Positions 1 through 8,004 of a DNA stretch of 64,000 nt are shown piece by piece. Made by a program: the position numbers and the translations under genes. The notes below the pieces were generated by a model. It was given only the letters and a program-made list of their open reading frames with translations, did no database searches and was not told the DNA's origin. This stretch comes from an uncultured Collinsella sp. (GTDB taxonomy: Bacteria > Actinomycetota > Coriobacteriia > Coriobacteriales > Coriobacteriaceae). Position 1 is the stretch's first letter; the number at the start of each line of letters is the position of its first letter. Where the stretch lies: positions 1-64,000 of the forward strand of contig UQHK01000003.1 in NCBI GenBank assembly GCA_900540855.1, in the 5' to 3' direction.

Positions 1-600
1 GGCCCGCGGGCCCCCGGCCCCGGAGCGGGCGATCCCCCACGCCCCGCCGAACCCGGCGAGCAGCTCCAGCCACCGGCGGTCCGACAGGTCGACCGCGGCC
101 TCGAGGGCCGGGCAGGACTCGAGCAGCACCGCGCGCAGGCGGTTCTTGTCCCTGGTCGCGCAGGCCACGACGTGGTCGCGCTGGGAGGAGAGGGCGCGGG
201 CGGCCTCGAGGGCCTCGCCGCGGCCCGGGACCCCCGACAGGGAGTCCGGCACGCCCAGGGCGGTCCGCGCGATCACCGCGGCGTCGCGCTCGTCGGTCTT
301 GGCCTCGCCGGCGAACAGCCCGGCGGCGCGGCTGGCGGCGAGCCCGGGCAGGTAGGCGACCGCCAGCCCCGCGGCGCGGGCCCGCCTCACGGCGAGGGAC
401 CCTATGTTGCGGAACTGGTCGACGACGACGAGCGTGCCGGCGGGCGCGGAGGCGAACAGCGCGTCGAGCTCGGCCTCCCTGTTGCGGACGGGGGCGCTGG
501 CCAGCACCTCCCCGTCGCGGTCGACCAGGCAGGCCCAGTGCGATGACTTGCCGACGTCCAGGCCGAGCACGGCCGCGGGCCTGGTGGATGGCGCTTTCAC
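1..600 (-). CDS. IS110-family transposase, N-terminal part (cut by window edge)
   Basis: Reading the minus strand from a GTG at 600 gives 200 uninterrupted codons that run off the window start. GGAAGGA lies about 10 nt upstream of the GTG. The protein begins like the DEDD RuvC-like domain of IS110/Piv transposases: LGLDVGK near residue 12, VVVDQFRNIG near 58 and KTDERDA near 101. D15, D61, D103 and D106 fall where the family has its D-E-D-D tetrad, with Asp instead of Glu at the second position. The C-terminal Tnp_20 serine domain lies outside the window. The segment is visibly more GC-rich than the rest, which fits a mobile element. Family is well supported; intactness cannot be judged. Confidence 0.88.
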   Translation of the reverse strand, partial: MKAPSTRPAAVLGLDVGKSSHWACLVDRDGEVLASAPVRNREAELDALFASAPAGTLVVVDQFRNIGSLAVRRARAAGLAVAYLPGLAASRAAGLFAGEAKTDERDAAVIARTALGVPDSLSGVPGRGEALEAARALSSQRDHVVACATRDKNRLRAVLLESCPALEAAVDLSDRRWLELLAGFGGAWGIARSGAGGPRA

Positions 601-867
601 GGTGGTATCCTTCCGGTAGTCGTTCGACCGGATGGCCTCCCCCTCGGCACTCACATTACCAGCCGCGGCGCCTGCCCGGCACTTTCCTATCAGCCGTCGG
701 GGGCGGCGCGCCCCGCGCCGGCAGCACCCAACGGGCCCTCTCGGGGGCAGGGACGTTCGGCCGTGCGCGGGCGCCCGGTCGGCGGCCCGTTCTGGGCGCG
801 CCTCAATCGTAGCCCGAGACGGTCCCGGGCTGACAATTTCGACTGTAATGGACGTTCTTGAATGATT
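601..867. mobile_element. Non-coding end of the IS110 element (candidate bridge-RNA region)
   Basis: About 265 nt of GC-rich sequence precedes the transposase start and holds no convincing gene. In IS110-group elements the non-coding end upstream of the transposase encodes the structured bridge RNA that pairs with target and donor DNA. By position this stretch is the candidate here. Composition changes near 830-850, where GC-rich sequence gives way to an AT-richer stretch and a hairpin repeat, so the element boundary probably lies there. I did not resolve the bridge-RNA loops or the core dinucleotide. Confidence 0.45.
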
Positions 868-894
868 AGTCGTTTAAGAACGTCCCCAACGACT
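868..894. repeat. Hairpin repeat, family A (stem AGTCGTT)
   Basis: Arms AGTCGTT and AACGACT flank the 13-nt loop TAAGAACGTCCCC. A partial inverted copy (GGACGTTCTT at 850-859) lies just before it, next to the presumed IS110 boundary. Confidence 0.85.
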
Positions 895-917
895 ACATCA
901 GGAGTGTCCCCAGGTGT

Positions 918-946
918 CGGCAGAAAAGGAACGTCCCCAAGTGCCG
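918..946. repeat. Hairpin repeat, family D (stem CGGCA)
   Basis: Arms CGGCA and TGCCG enclose a loop with GGAACGTCCCC. An inverted copy with a slightly longer stem is at 48059-48089, so this is a repeated element. Confidence 0.65.
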
Positions 947-988
947 CATCTGGACCAGGACAACGCCGATGTTTTGGTAGCGACAGCG

Positions 989-1129
989 AAAACCCGCCAG
1001 AGCGAGCAAGGTGCCTTGAAACGAGGCGGCATTGACCTTCTGGTCATGCCGCCGAAGTTGAAAGGCAGATTGCCGCTCTGGCGGGTTTGCAGCGTCGAGC
1101 CGTTACGCGGTTTGGTAAAACCGCGTAAC
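989..1129. ncRNA. Candidate structured RNA or complex terminator downstream of pyrE
   Basis: Three nested or adjacent dyads are visible. A long outer pair (AAACCCGCCAGAGCG at 990-1004 with its complement at 1074-1088) encloses a bulged hairpin at 1025-1053 (GGCGGCA...TGCCGCC). A separate perfect 12-bp hairpin follows at 1102-1129 (GTTACGCGGTTT, loop GGTA). On the minus strand the outer pair runs into TTTT, so it could end pyrE transcription, but the elaborate fold exceeds a simple terminator. No Rfam family is recognised with confidence. Confidence 0.4.
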
Positions 1130-1144
1130 TAACGGAGGCGGAAC

Positions 1145-1825
1145 CTACTTGACGCCGTACTGCTCGTAGTAGGCGTCGATGGCGGTCTTGAGCTCGTCGT
1201 CGATGACGACTTTGCCGTCGATCTCGTGGTTGTAGAGGGTCTCGACGACCTCAGCCATGGAGACGATGCTCGCGACGGGGAAACCGTACTTGGCCTCGAT
1301 CTCCTTCTGCGCGGTGGTCACGCCACCCTTGCCGACCTCCATGCGGTTGAGGGACACAATCAGGCCCTTGATCTCGACATCGGCAGCAGCCTTGACCTTG
1401 GGATAGGTCTCGTCGATGGACTTACCGCTGGTGGTGACGTCCTCGACCATGACCACGCGGTCGCCGTCCTGGGGCTCGTAGCCCAGCAGGTTGCCCTTGT
1501 CAGCGCCGTGGTCCTTGGCCTCCTTGCGATCGCAGCAGTACTTGACCTCCTTGCCGTACAACTCGTGGTAGGCAATTGCGGTCACGACGGCCAGCGGAAT
1601 ACCCTTGTAGGCCGGTCCAAACAGCACGTCAAAGTCGTCGCCAAAGTTATCGTGGATTGCCTGGGCGTAATACTCGCCCAGCTTCTTGAGCTGGTAGCCC
1701 GTCACGTAAGCGCCAGCATTCATAAAGAACGGGGACTGACGGCCGCTCTTGAGCGTAAAGCTGCCGAACTTAAGAACGTCGGACTCAACCATGAACTTGA
1801 TGAACTCTTGCTTGTAAGCCTCCAT
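1145..1825 (-). CDS. pyrE: Orotate phosphoribosyltransferase
   Basis: This 226-residue cytoplasmic enzyme joins orotate to PRPP to give OMP in pyrimidine synthesis. The PRPP-binding signature is visible as VVMVEDVTTSGKS, and the N-terminal part has the family pattern FTLKSGRQSPFFMNAG. The start at 1825 (MEAYKQEF) is chosen because GAGAGGAG lies just upstream; a longer reading to 1909 adds 28 residues with no family resemblance. Length is close to that of typical bacterial PyrE. It stands alone: the divergent neighbour is a Mg2+ ATPase, and the structured element at 989-1129 follows the stop. Other pyr genes are not in the window. Confidence 0.93.
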   Translation of the reverse strand: MEAYKQEFIKFMVESDVLKFGSFTLKSGRQSPFFMNAGAYVTGYQLKKLGEYYAQAIHDNFGDDFDVLFGPAYKGIPLAVVTAIAYHELYGKEVKYCCDRKEAKDHGADKGNLLGYEPQDGDRVVMVEDVTTSGKSIDETYPKVKAAADVEIKGLIVSLNRMEVGKGGVTTAQKEIEAKYGFPVASIVSMAEVVETLYNHEIDGKVVIDDELKTAIDAYYEQYGVK

Positions 1826-1954
1826 GCGGGCTCCTCTCGTAATCGCGTACGTGCCTTCCAGTTTAGCGCAGGCAGGGCGCGTTGCGGGCGCGCTTTGGGG
1901 CCTCGGCATTCTGTAAAGGCTTTGTCAGGGGCAATGGTTTTCCAAACATTGGGG

Positions 1955-1983
1955 TTGACACGGCAAACCCCCTCATCAAGAAT
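1955..1983 (+). promoter_or_regulatory. Predicted promoter for the leader ORF and mgtA
   Basis: TTGACA at 1955-1960 is a perfect -35 box. A weak -10 (AAGAAT, 1978-1983) follows after 17 nt. Transcription would start near 1990, leaving a leader of about 270 nt before the ATPase gene. Confidence 0.45.
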
Positions 1984-2049
1984 ACGGGCGGATTGTAACG
2001 GGTACGAGATACCCAAAGCGCGCCGCGCCCGGCCTTAAGGAGGTGTGCC

Positions 2050-2121
2050 ATGGAAGGCAGTCATAGTCGAAAAACCTGCATGTCGCCCTCGGCACGCCGC
2101 GAGGATTCCGCGCACGCATAA
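2050..2121 (+). CDS. Possible 23-residue leader peptide upstream of mgtA
   Basis: An ATG at 2050 is preceded by a near-perfect Shine-Dalgarno (AAGGAGG, about 6 nt away) and reads 23 codons to TAA at 2119-2121. It lies in the long leader between the predicted promoter and the Mg2+ ATPase gene. Enterobacterial mgtA and mgtCBR are controlled by translated leader peptides, so a similar role is conceivable. The peptide is basic and is not proline-rich like MgtL, so the analogy is only positional. No homologue is recognised. Confidence 0.35.
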   Translation: MEGSHSRKTCMSPSARREDSAHA

Positions 2122-2142
2122 GCGCCAACAGCCGATCGTCAA

Positions 2143-2178
2143 AACCACCACAAAGGTGCCTGTCCCTTTGTGGTGGTT
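2143..2178. repeat. Palindromic repeat, family B (AACCACCACAAAGG stem)
   Basis: 14-bp perfect arms (2143-2156 and 2165-2178) enclose loop TGCCTGTC. The same stem and loop occur inverted at 23630-23674, showing a repeated element. Confidence 0.85.
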
Positions 2179-2260
2179 CGAAAGCATGACGTGAGCGACA
2201 TCTAGGTTTTTTGAAGCACATACGACACGTACGCTAACTCCCTTCAACAAGGAGGACCCT

Positions 2261-5020
2261 ATGCTGATGCTCAAAACCGCCACGGTACTCGAAGCCATCT
2301 CCAAGCGCCGCCGCACGGCGCGCCCCGCCGCTCATACCGGCATGTCCAAGAACACCATATTCGCCGCCACCCATAGCGCCGAGGATGCCCTCGTGCTGCT
2401 CGACGCCACAGCCGACGGCCTCACCGCCGAGCACGCCGCCGAGCGCCTGAGCGCCGTCGGCCCCAACACCATCGAAGCGCCGACCAAGACGCTCGCCCGC
2501 CGCATCGCCGACGCGTTCGTCGATCCCTTCGCTGGCATCCTCGCCGCCCTCGCACTGGTCTCGCTCTACATCGACGTGCTCGCCGTGCCCGAGCTGCAGC
2601 GTGACCCCTCCACGGTCATCGTCATCGGCATCATGCTGCTGGTATCGGGCGGCATGAAGTTTATCCAGGAAGCCCGCAGCGGCAATGCGGCCGAGGCCCT
2701 TAAGGACCTGGTCTCCAGCACCTGCTGTGCCCTGCGCGACGGCGAGCGCGTCGAGATCCCCTTCGACGAGCTCGTCCCCGGCGATGTAATCCGCCTCTCT
2801 GCCGGCGACATGGTGCCGGCAGATGCCCGCATCATCACCGCGCGCGACCTGTTTGTGATCGAGTCCGCACTCACCGGCGAGAGCGAGGCCGTCGAGAAGA
2901 CCGCTGCCGCCGCGGGTGCCGACAGCTCCGCGCTACCACTCTCTGCCTGCAAGAACATCGTCTTTACCGGCACCTCCGTGCAAAACGGCACCGCCATGGC
3001 GCTTGTCGTTGCCACCGGCTCGGACACCTACCTGGGCGGCATCGCCAAGATGCTCAACGGGCGCGGCGAGAAGAGCGCGTTTGACCGCGGCGTCTCGAGC
3101 GTTTCCGTGCTGCTCGTACGCCTCATGCTCGTTATGGCGCCGGCCGTCTTTGCCATCAACGCCGCCACCAAAGGCAATGTCATCGACGCGCTGTTGTTCG
3201 CCACGAGCGTGGCTGTGGGCATCACGCCGCAGATGCTCCCCGTCATCGTGACCACGAGCCTGTCGCAGGGCGCCAAGGACCTCGCCCGTCGCCAGGTTAT
3301 CGTCAAGGAGCTGCCGGCGATCCAAAACCTCGGCGCGATGGACGTCCTGTGCTGCGACAAGACCGGCACCCTCACCGAAGACCGCATCGTGCTCGAGCGC
3401 TACCTCAACACCGACGGCAACGAAGACGCACGCGTGCTGCGCCATGCGTTTTTGAACAGCTTCTTCCAGACCGGCCTCAAGAACCTTATCGACCTGGCCG
3501 TCATCGACCGCGCCGATGTGACGCCCTCGGCCGCAGCACCCGATTCCATGCTGGGCCAGAGCCTGCGCGACCGCTATACCAAGGTCGACGAGGTGCCCTT
3601 CGATTTCTCGCGCCGTCGTCTGAGCGTAGTTGTCGCCGACGCCCAAGGCAAAACCCAGATGGTCACCAAGGGAGCTGCCGAGGAAATGCTCGAGATCTGC
3701 TCCTTTGTCGAGGTCGATGGCATCGCTCAGCCGCTCACCGACGAGAAGCTCGCCCAGATTCGCAAGCAAGTCGCTGGGCTTAACGCCGAGGGCCTGCGCG
3801 TGATTGCTGTGGCGCAGAAGACCGATCCGCGCTGCGTGGGCGAGTTTGGCATCGCCGACGAGTGCGACATGGTGCTGATGGGCTTTTTGGCCTTCCTCGA
3901 TCCGCCCAAAGCAAGTGCCGCGGGCGCCGTCGCCACCCTCGAGGCCAAGGGCGTCGCCGTTAAGGTCCTGACCGGCGACAATGACCGTGTCGCCGCCACC
4001 GTCTGCGAGCAGATCGGCATCGACGCGAGCAACGTCTTGCTGGGCTCCGAGATCGATGCGCTCGACGACGCCGAGCTTGCCGAGCGCGCCGAGAACACCC
4101 ACCTCTTCGCCAAGCTCTCGCCGCTGCAGAAGGCGCGCCTGGTGCGCGTCATGCGCGAGTTGCTCGGCCACACCGTGGGCTTTATGGGCGACGGCATCAA
4201 CGACGCCGCCGCGATGCGTGCGAGCGACTGCGGCATCTCGGTCGACTCCGCCGTCGATATCGCCAAGGAATCCGCCGATATCATCTTGCTCCAGAAGGAC
4301 CTGGGCGTGCTCGAGCGCGGCATCATCGAAGGCCGCCGCACCTACGGCAACCTGCTCAAGTACCTCAAGACCACGGTGAGCTCCAACTTTGGCAACGTGC
4401 TGTCCGTAACCGCTGCGAGCCTGTTCTTGCCGTTTTTGCCCATGAGCGCCCTGCAGCTGGTGTTGCTGTCGCTGGTCTACGAGATCGTGTGTATCGCGCT
4501 GCCGTGGGACACCGTCGATGACGCCTGGACCGCCCGTCCGCGCGCCTGGGACGCCGCGTCCATTAAGGGCTTTATGCTCGAGTTGGGTCCCGTGAGCTCG
4601 CTGTTTGACATCGTAACCTTCGCCGCGCTCTTCTTTGTGGTGTGCCCTGCCACCGTAGGCGCAAGCTGGTCCGAGCTCGCCGGGACGGGCAACGCCGCAG
4701 GCATGGCGGCCTTTGTGGCGCTCTTCCAGAGCGGCTGGTTTGTCGAGTCCATGTGGTCGCAGACGCTCGTGATCCACATGCTGCGCTCCCCGCGCCTGCC
4801 GAGCCCGCGCGACCACGCCGCGCCCGCGCTGTGCGTTCTCACCGTACTGGGCCTGGCGCTCGTCACCTGGCTGCCGGCAAGCCCCATCGCCGATGCGCTC
4901 GGCCTCTTGCCGCTGCCGGCGAGCTTCTTCGCGCTGCTCATCGGCATCGTCACCGCCTACATCGCGCTCACTCAGCTGGCAAAGCGCCGCTACATTGCCC
5001 GCCACGGCGAGCTGCTGTGA
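2261..5020 (+). CDS. mgtA: Magnesium-translocating P-type ATPase (MgtA/MgtB type)
   Basis: A 919-residue membrane ATPase of the P3B class, which moves Mg2+ into the cell. Visible in order: N-terminal cation-ATPase region (about 50-110), actuator loop with LTGESE near 205, phosphorylation site CDKTGTLTEDR with Asp at residue 366, hinge motif VKVLTGDND near 570, GDGINDAAAMRASD near 645, and a C-terminal block of membrane helices ending about residue 910. Length and the run of helices after the hinge match MgtA. The ATG at 2261 follows GGAGG by 5 nt. It is monocistronic, with an unusually long leader that contains a small ORF and a repeat, so expression may be controlled after initiation. Substrate assignment is from family resemblance. 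Confidence 0.92.
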   Translation: MLMLKTATVLEAISKRRRTARPAAHTGMSKNTIFAATHSAEDALVLLDATADGLTAEHAAERLSAVGPNTIEAPTKTLARRIADAFVDPFAGILAALALVSLYIDVLAVPELQRDPSTVIVIGIMLLVSGGMKFIQEARSGNAAEALKDLVSSTCCALRDGERVEIPFDELVPGDVIRLSAGDMVPADARIITARDLFVIESALTGESEAVEKTAAAAGADSSALPLSACKNIVFTGTSVQNGTAMALVVATGSDTYLGGIAKMLNGRGEKSAFDRGVSSVSVLLVRLMLVMAPAVFAINAATKGNVIDALLFATSVAVGITPQMLPVIVTTSLSQGAKDLARRQVIVKELPAIQNLGAMDVLCCDKTGTLTEDRIVLERYLNTDGNEDARVLRHAFLNSFFQTGLKNLIDLAVIDRADVTPSAAAPDSMLGQSLRDRYTKVDEVPFDFSRRRLSVVVADAQGKTQMVTKGAAEEMLEICSFVEVDGIAQPLTDEKLAQIRKQVAGLNAEGLRVIAVAQKTDPRCVGEFGIADECDMVLMGFLAFLDPPKASAAGAVATLEAKGVAVKVLTGDNDRVAATVCEQIGIDASNVLLGSEIDALDDAELAERAENTHLFAKLSPLQKARLVRVMRELLGHTVGFMGDGINDAAAMRASDCGISVDSAVDIAKESADIILLQKDLGVLERGIIEGRRTYGNLLKYLKTTVSSNFGNVLSVTAASLFLPFLPMSALQLVLLSLVYEIVCIALPWDTVDDAWTARPRAWDAASIKGFMLELGPVSSLFDIVTFAALFFVVCPATVGASWSELAGTGNAAGMAAFVALFQSGWFVESMWSQTLVIHMLRSPRLPSPRDHAAPALCVLTVLGLALVTWLPASPIADALGLLPLPASFFALLIGIVTAYIALTQLAKRRYIARHGELL

Positions 5021-5076
5021 CGCCCGAATCGTGGCGCGCGACCCATCAGGCGGTCAAAAAGTCCCGCCTCAAATTA

Positions 5077-5116
5077 AACCGCCTCCATTTCCCGTGCTAA
5101 GGAAATGGAGGCGGTT
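5077..5116 (-). terminator. Terminator between mgtA and the ROK kinase gene
   Basis: A 16-bp perfect stem (AACCGCCTCCATTTCC, loop of 8 nt) lies between convergent genes. On the minus strand it is followed by TTTAATTT, so it mainly serves the ROK gene; it may also block readthrough from mgtA. Confidence 0.75.
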
Positions 5117-5159
5117 CACGCCGGCCTTTCTCTTCTTCGGCAGCCTCGTTTGGCTTACG

Positions 5160-6071
5160 TTACAGCAGGCGCATGGCTTCCTGGACAGCACCGTAAAGGT
5201 TGGCGTCGTTGCCGAGCTCGGCCACCTTTATCTGCGGCACAGGAATGCCGGCAAGGGTCCCTTCGTAACCCGCGAGGGCCAGCGGCATCTGCGCGCGCAG
5301 GGCATCGATGAGCTCGGGATGGCACGAGATGCCACCTGCGATCACAAAGACCTCGGGGTCGAGCACGGCCTGCAGGTTGATGAGCTGTCCGTCAAAGGCG
5401 CGAGCGTAACGGTCGAGCGCGCGCTGCGCCGCCTTGTCGCCGCCCGCGATCCACTCAAAGACGCGGCGGCCGTCTACCGGAGAACCCGCAGGCAGGCCCT
5501 TCTCGGCAACGACAGCATCGCGGAGCGCACGCCAACCGCCCGAATCGGCAAAGGAGTTTCCCATGTTCGCGGCAGTCGTGACATCGTTGCGCAAGAAGCT
5601 GAACTCGCCTGCAAAGCAGTGCGCACCGCGCAGGACCTTGCCGTCGATGACGATACCGCCGCCGATGCCCGTGCCAATAGCGAGCACCACGCCAAAACGC
5701 GTCCCGCGCAGGGCGCCAGCCGCATACTCACCGAGTGCACAGCACTTACCGTCGTTATTGACGGCAACCGGCACCCCCAGCGCCTCGCGCATGAGCTTTC
5801 CCAGTGGGCAGCCGTCCATAAACGTGAGCGCACCGCCGCGATGGATCGTTCCCGTGACATCTCCCTCGTAGATACCGCCGGGTGCGCTCACGCCTACGGC
5901 GCTCACGCGCTCACGGTACGGCTCGACGAGCCCGATCAGCGCCGAAACCGTCTCCTCAGCCGTGGTAAAGCCCGTCAGCAGGCTCCCGCGCTCGCGGATG
6001 GAAAAATCCTCGCCCAGCACAGCCCATTTAACGGCTGTACCGCCCACATCGATTCCAAAGAACTCCTGCAT
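5160..6071 (-). CDS. ROK-family sugar kinase
   Basis: 303 residues. The N-terminal ATP-binding signature FGIDVGGTAVKWAV (residues 5-18) and the motif AIGTGIGGGIVIDGKV identify the ROK fold, which phosphorylates hexoses or beta-glucosides with ATP. The usual ROK zinc motif CxCGxxGC after the GE/H segment is absent; the region reads AGEFSFLRND instead, as in the beta-glucoside-kinase-like branch. Start at 6071 is supported by GAGGGG five nt upstream. It lies just beyond a glycosidase remnant and an apiosidase-like hydrolase, so a role in using released sugars is likely. Exact substrate is unknown. Confidence 0.85.
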   Translation of the reverse strand: MQEFFGIDVGGTAVKWAVLGEDFSIRERGSLLTGFTTAEETVSALIGLVEPYRERVSAVGVSAPGGIYEGDVTGTIHRGGALTFMDGCPLGKLMREALGVPVAVNNDGKCCALGEYAAGALRGTRFGVVLAIGTGIGGGIVIDGKVLRGAHCFAGEFSFLRNDVTTAANMGNSFADSGGWRALRDAVVAEKGLPAGSPVDGRRVFEWIAGGDKAAQRALDRYARAFDGQLINLQAVLDPEVFVIAGGISCHPELIDALRAQMPLALAGYEGTLAGIPVPQIKVAELGNDANLYGAVQEAMRLL

Positions 6072-6184
6072 ATTCGCCCCTCACGCGCCATAGTCCCGGA
6101 CACGCATCGCCGCGACCACCGCAGGGGCTGCCCCTTATGATGGTCATACAGCAAATCGCGCCCGGAGCCGATTTTCTCTCTATT

Positions 6185-6350
6185 TTACGCCCCTACTTTA
6201 GTCAGACGAAGCAGCATATATTGTTTGCTAGGGAGGTCGATGCGGAACTTGCCCTCAAAGGTTCCGGGAAGCTCCTCCTCCGTCATGTCCCATGTGTCCA
6301 CGACATTCACCTTGTAACGAGCGCCCGCCTCACCCTCAAACTCACGAGAC
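6185..6350 (-). pseudogene. Remnant of a DUF5060/DUF4038/DUF5605-type glycoside hydrolase (C-terminus only)
   Basis: About 54 codons encode a sequence containing YKVNVVDTWDMTEEELPG and ending FRIDLPSKQYMLLRLTK. This is the typical C-terminal beta-sandwich of DUF5605 glycosidases, normally preceded by several hundred residues. Here the reading frame enters directly from hairpin repeat A at 6351-6379, so the rest of the gene is missing. The nearest ATG lies inside the repeat. I read this as a deletion scar bounded by the repeat rather than a functional small gene. Confidence 0.7.
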
Positions 6351-6379
6351 CACTCATTTAAGTACGTCCCCAATGAGTG
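6351..6379. repeat. Hairpin repeat, family A (stem CACTCATT)
   Basis: 8-bp perfect arms CACTCATT / AATGAGTG with the 13-nt loop TAAGTACGTCCCC. It marks the broken end of the glycosidase remnant. Confidence 0.9.
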
Positions 6380-6480
6380 CGACGGAATGACTCCCCTTGG
6401 CAGTTTAAAGCTGTCATGCAGGAACCATCCCGTCGCACCCTAATGAAAGGGACTGGGTTGTAAATGTTGGAGAAGAGCCG

Positions 6481-7794
6481 TTAGTGCCCAGGGGTCAGGA
6501 TCACCAGCGCGTCGTGCTCAAAGGGATGCTGAGCCACGCGCACGGTGCCGTCGCCGTTGTCGCGGACGGGCAGCTTGGCGATGCGCTTGTCCTCCATGTC
6601 GAGGACCGTTGCCGTCCAGCCGCGCGCGCCGTCGAGCTTAAACTTGAGCGCCGTGGTGCGCGGCAGGTACGTAACGACACGATCGCCAACGCGCGCCACA
6701 CGAATGGCCTCCCGCGCGTCGTCGATCAGCTCCTGCGCCGGAACCACGGCAAGCGCGTCATCGCCAGCCGTAGCGCCCAGGCCGGCAAGCACGTGCTCGA
6801 TCAGGCCAAAGTCCCACACGCCCGCAAACTGCAGGCACTCTTGCCAGCGGAACGGCATGTCAAAACCCTCGCCCAGGACGGAGCCCTTACTGCGCGACGT
6901 CTGCCAGTTCCACACGCCGTGCGCACCGTAGGTAATGCCGGCACTGGCACCGGCCAGAATGCTCGACCAAACACTCGCGCGACAATCCTGCGCGGTAAAA
7001 CGCCAGTACACGTTGCGGCTCGCGCCCATTTGCTCGTAGCAGGGCTCGGAATTGACCATCGGCTTTTTGGGATACTGCGCGCGAAAATCCTCGGGCAGCT
7101 TCCAAGCTTCCTCCTGACCGCTATAGTTGTGGCCGGGCTGGAACATGTAGAAGTCCAAGCGATCGGCAAACTGCTCGGGCAGGGCGCGGTTGCCACGGTT
7201 AATATGCATGGTGTGCAAGGACTCGGGAGCCAGCTTGGTGACCTCGTCGAGTGCATCCCCGTAATAGGCGATAGCCTCGTCGGTCTTAAAGTCGGTGTCG
7301 CCTGTCACCACATAGACGGGGTCGAACTCGCCCAGGTTCTCGACGACGCGGGCAACGTGGGCGCGAACCTCCTCGCGCGGCATGACCTCGGCACCCAGGC
7401 GCTCGGCGATCACGGAGCCCCAGGTACCGGGCACGTAGTTGCACCACATAAGCACGAGCGCCGGACGAATGCCGTGCTCGACGGCAGCGCGACACATGGC
7501 GGCGGCGCGATCCCAGTACGCTTGGTTGGGACGGGACCAATCAAAATGCACGCCGTCCTCGCTGGCATAGGGCCAAATGCCCAGATCGGGGCAGCAGCGA
7601 TCCCACTGCGGCAGCGTGTTGATCTGCAGCACGTTCATGCCCTGTTCGGCACGGCGGGTCAGATAGTAGTCCCAATCGGCCTCGGTAATGCTCGTAAACG
7701 CGCTCCAGCACGTATCGGCAAACCAAAAGAACGGTTTGCCCTCGCACAAAAAGCCGTCCTGACGACCGTTAACGGTCAGCTTTCCCAAACTCAT
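6481..7794 (-). CDS. DUF4038 apiosidase-like glycoside hydrolase
   Basis: 437 residues with no signal peptide, so probably cytoplasmic. The opening GKPFFWFADTCWSAFTSITEADWDYYLTRR region and the later VTGDTDFK and MVNSEPCYE segments match the DUF4038 TIM-barrel family, whose characterised members (GH140) release D-apiose; a small beta domain follows from about residue 350. The start at 7794 (MSLGKLTVNG) places AAAGGA 7 nt upstream; an ATG two codons earlier sits too close to it. It lies downstream of a PTS gene on the same strand, separated by about 210 nt and a hairpin. Cytoplasmic location implies that small imported glycosides are cleaved. The substrate is inferred. Confidence 0.82.
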   Translation of the reverse strand: MSLGKLTVNGRQDGFLCEGKPFFWFADTCWSAFTSITEADWDYYLTRRAEQGMNVLQINTLPQWDRCCPDLGIWPYASEDGVHFDWSRPNQAYWDRAAAMCRAAVEHGIRPALVLMWCNYVPGTWGSVIAERLGAEVMPREEVRAHVARVVENLGEFDPVYVVTGDTDFKTDEAIAYYGDALDEVTKLAPESLHTMHINRGNRALPEQFADRLDFYMFQPGHNYSGQEEAWKLPEDFRAQYPKKPMVNSEPCYEQMGASRNVYWRFTAQDCRASVWSSILAGASAGITYGAHGVWNWQTSRSKGSVLGEGFDMPFRWQECLQFAGVWDFGLIEHVLAGLGATAGDDALAVVPAQELIDDAREAIRVARVGDRVVTYLPRTTALKFKLDGARGWTATVLDMEDKRIAKLPVRDNGDGTVRVAQHPFEHDALVILTPGH

Positions 7795-7930
7795 CTGCAT
7801 GTCCTTTCGTTTGATAAAGGAGTTGCGAACCGGCAGATTCTTTCGCGGTAACCCCGCGCGAAAGCACCTGGCGCTTAGCATGCCCCGGCGAGTAGGCGCC
7901 ACGCGCCCCCAATCAGTCTACCTTGTAAGA

Positions 7931-7964
7931 AGGGCCCCGCCGGGCTTGCGCCTGACGGGGCCCT
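7931..7964 (-). terminator. Terminator downstream of the PTS gene
   Basis: AGGGCCCCG at 7931-7939 pairs with CGGGGCCCT at 7956-7964; on the minus strand it is followed by TCTT. It would attenuate transcription between the PTS gene and the DUF4038 hydrolase gene. Confidence 0.65.
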
Positions 7965-8004
7965 GTCGTGTAGGTAAGGTCGTATGCGTCCGAATGGTTT
8001 GGCC

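Larger units (their letters stand above)
1826..2260. other. Divergent intergenic region between pyrE and the Mg2+ ATPase gene
   Basis: 435 nt holding a predicted forward promoter (1955-1983), a short ORF with a strong ribosome site (2050-2121) and the palindromic repeat at 2143-2178. No known Mg2+ riboswitch consensus was recognised. Confidence 0.6.

Noticed and set aside
1826..1909. Extended N-terminus for PyrE starting at 1909
   Set aside because: The added residues have no PyrE similarity and the internal ATG at 1825 has a good ribosome site.
2933..5005. A 690-codon open frame antisense to the Mg2+ ATPase gene
   Set aside because: Composition is His/Gln/Arg-rich with no domain; the sense frame has all ATPase motifs.
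6185..6373. A complete 62-codon small gene starting at 6373
   Set aside because: Its first ten codons are the hairpin repeat; the rest is the C-terminal fragment of a glycosidase, so it is treated as a remnant.
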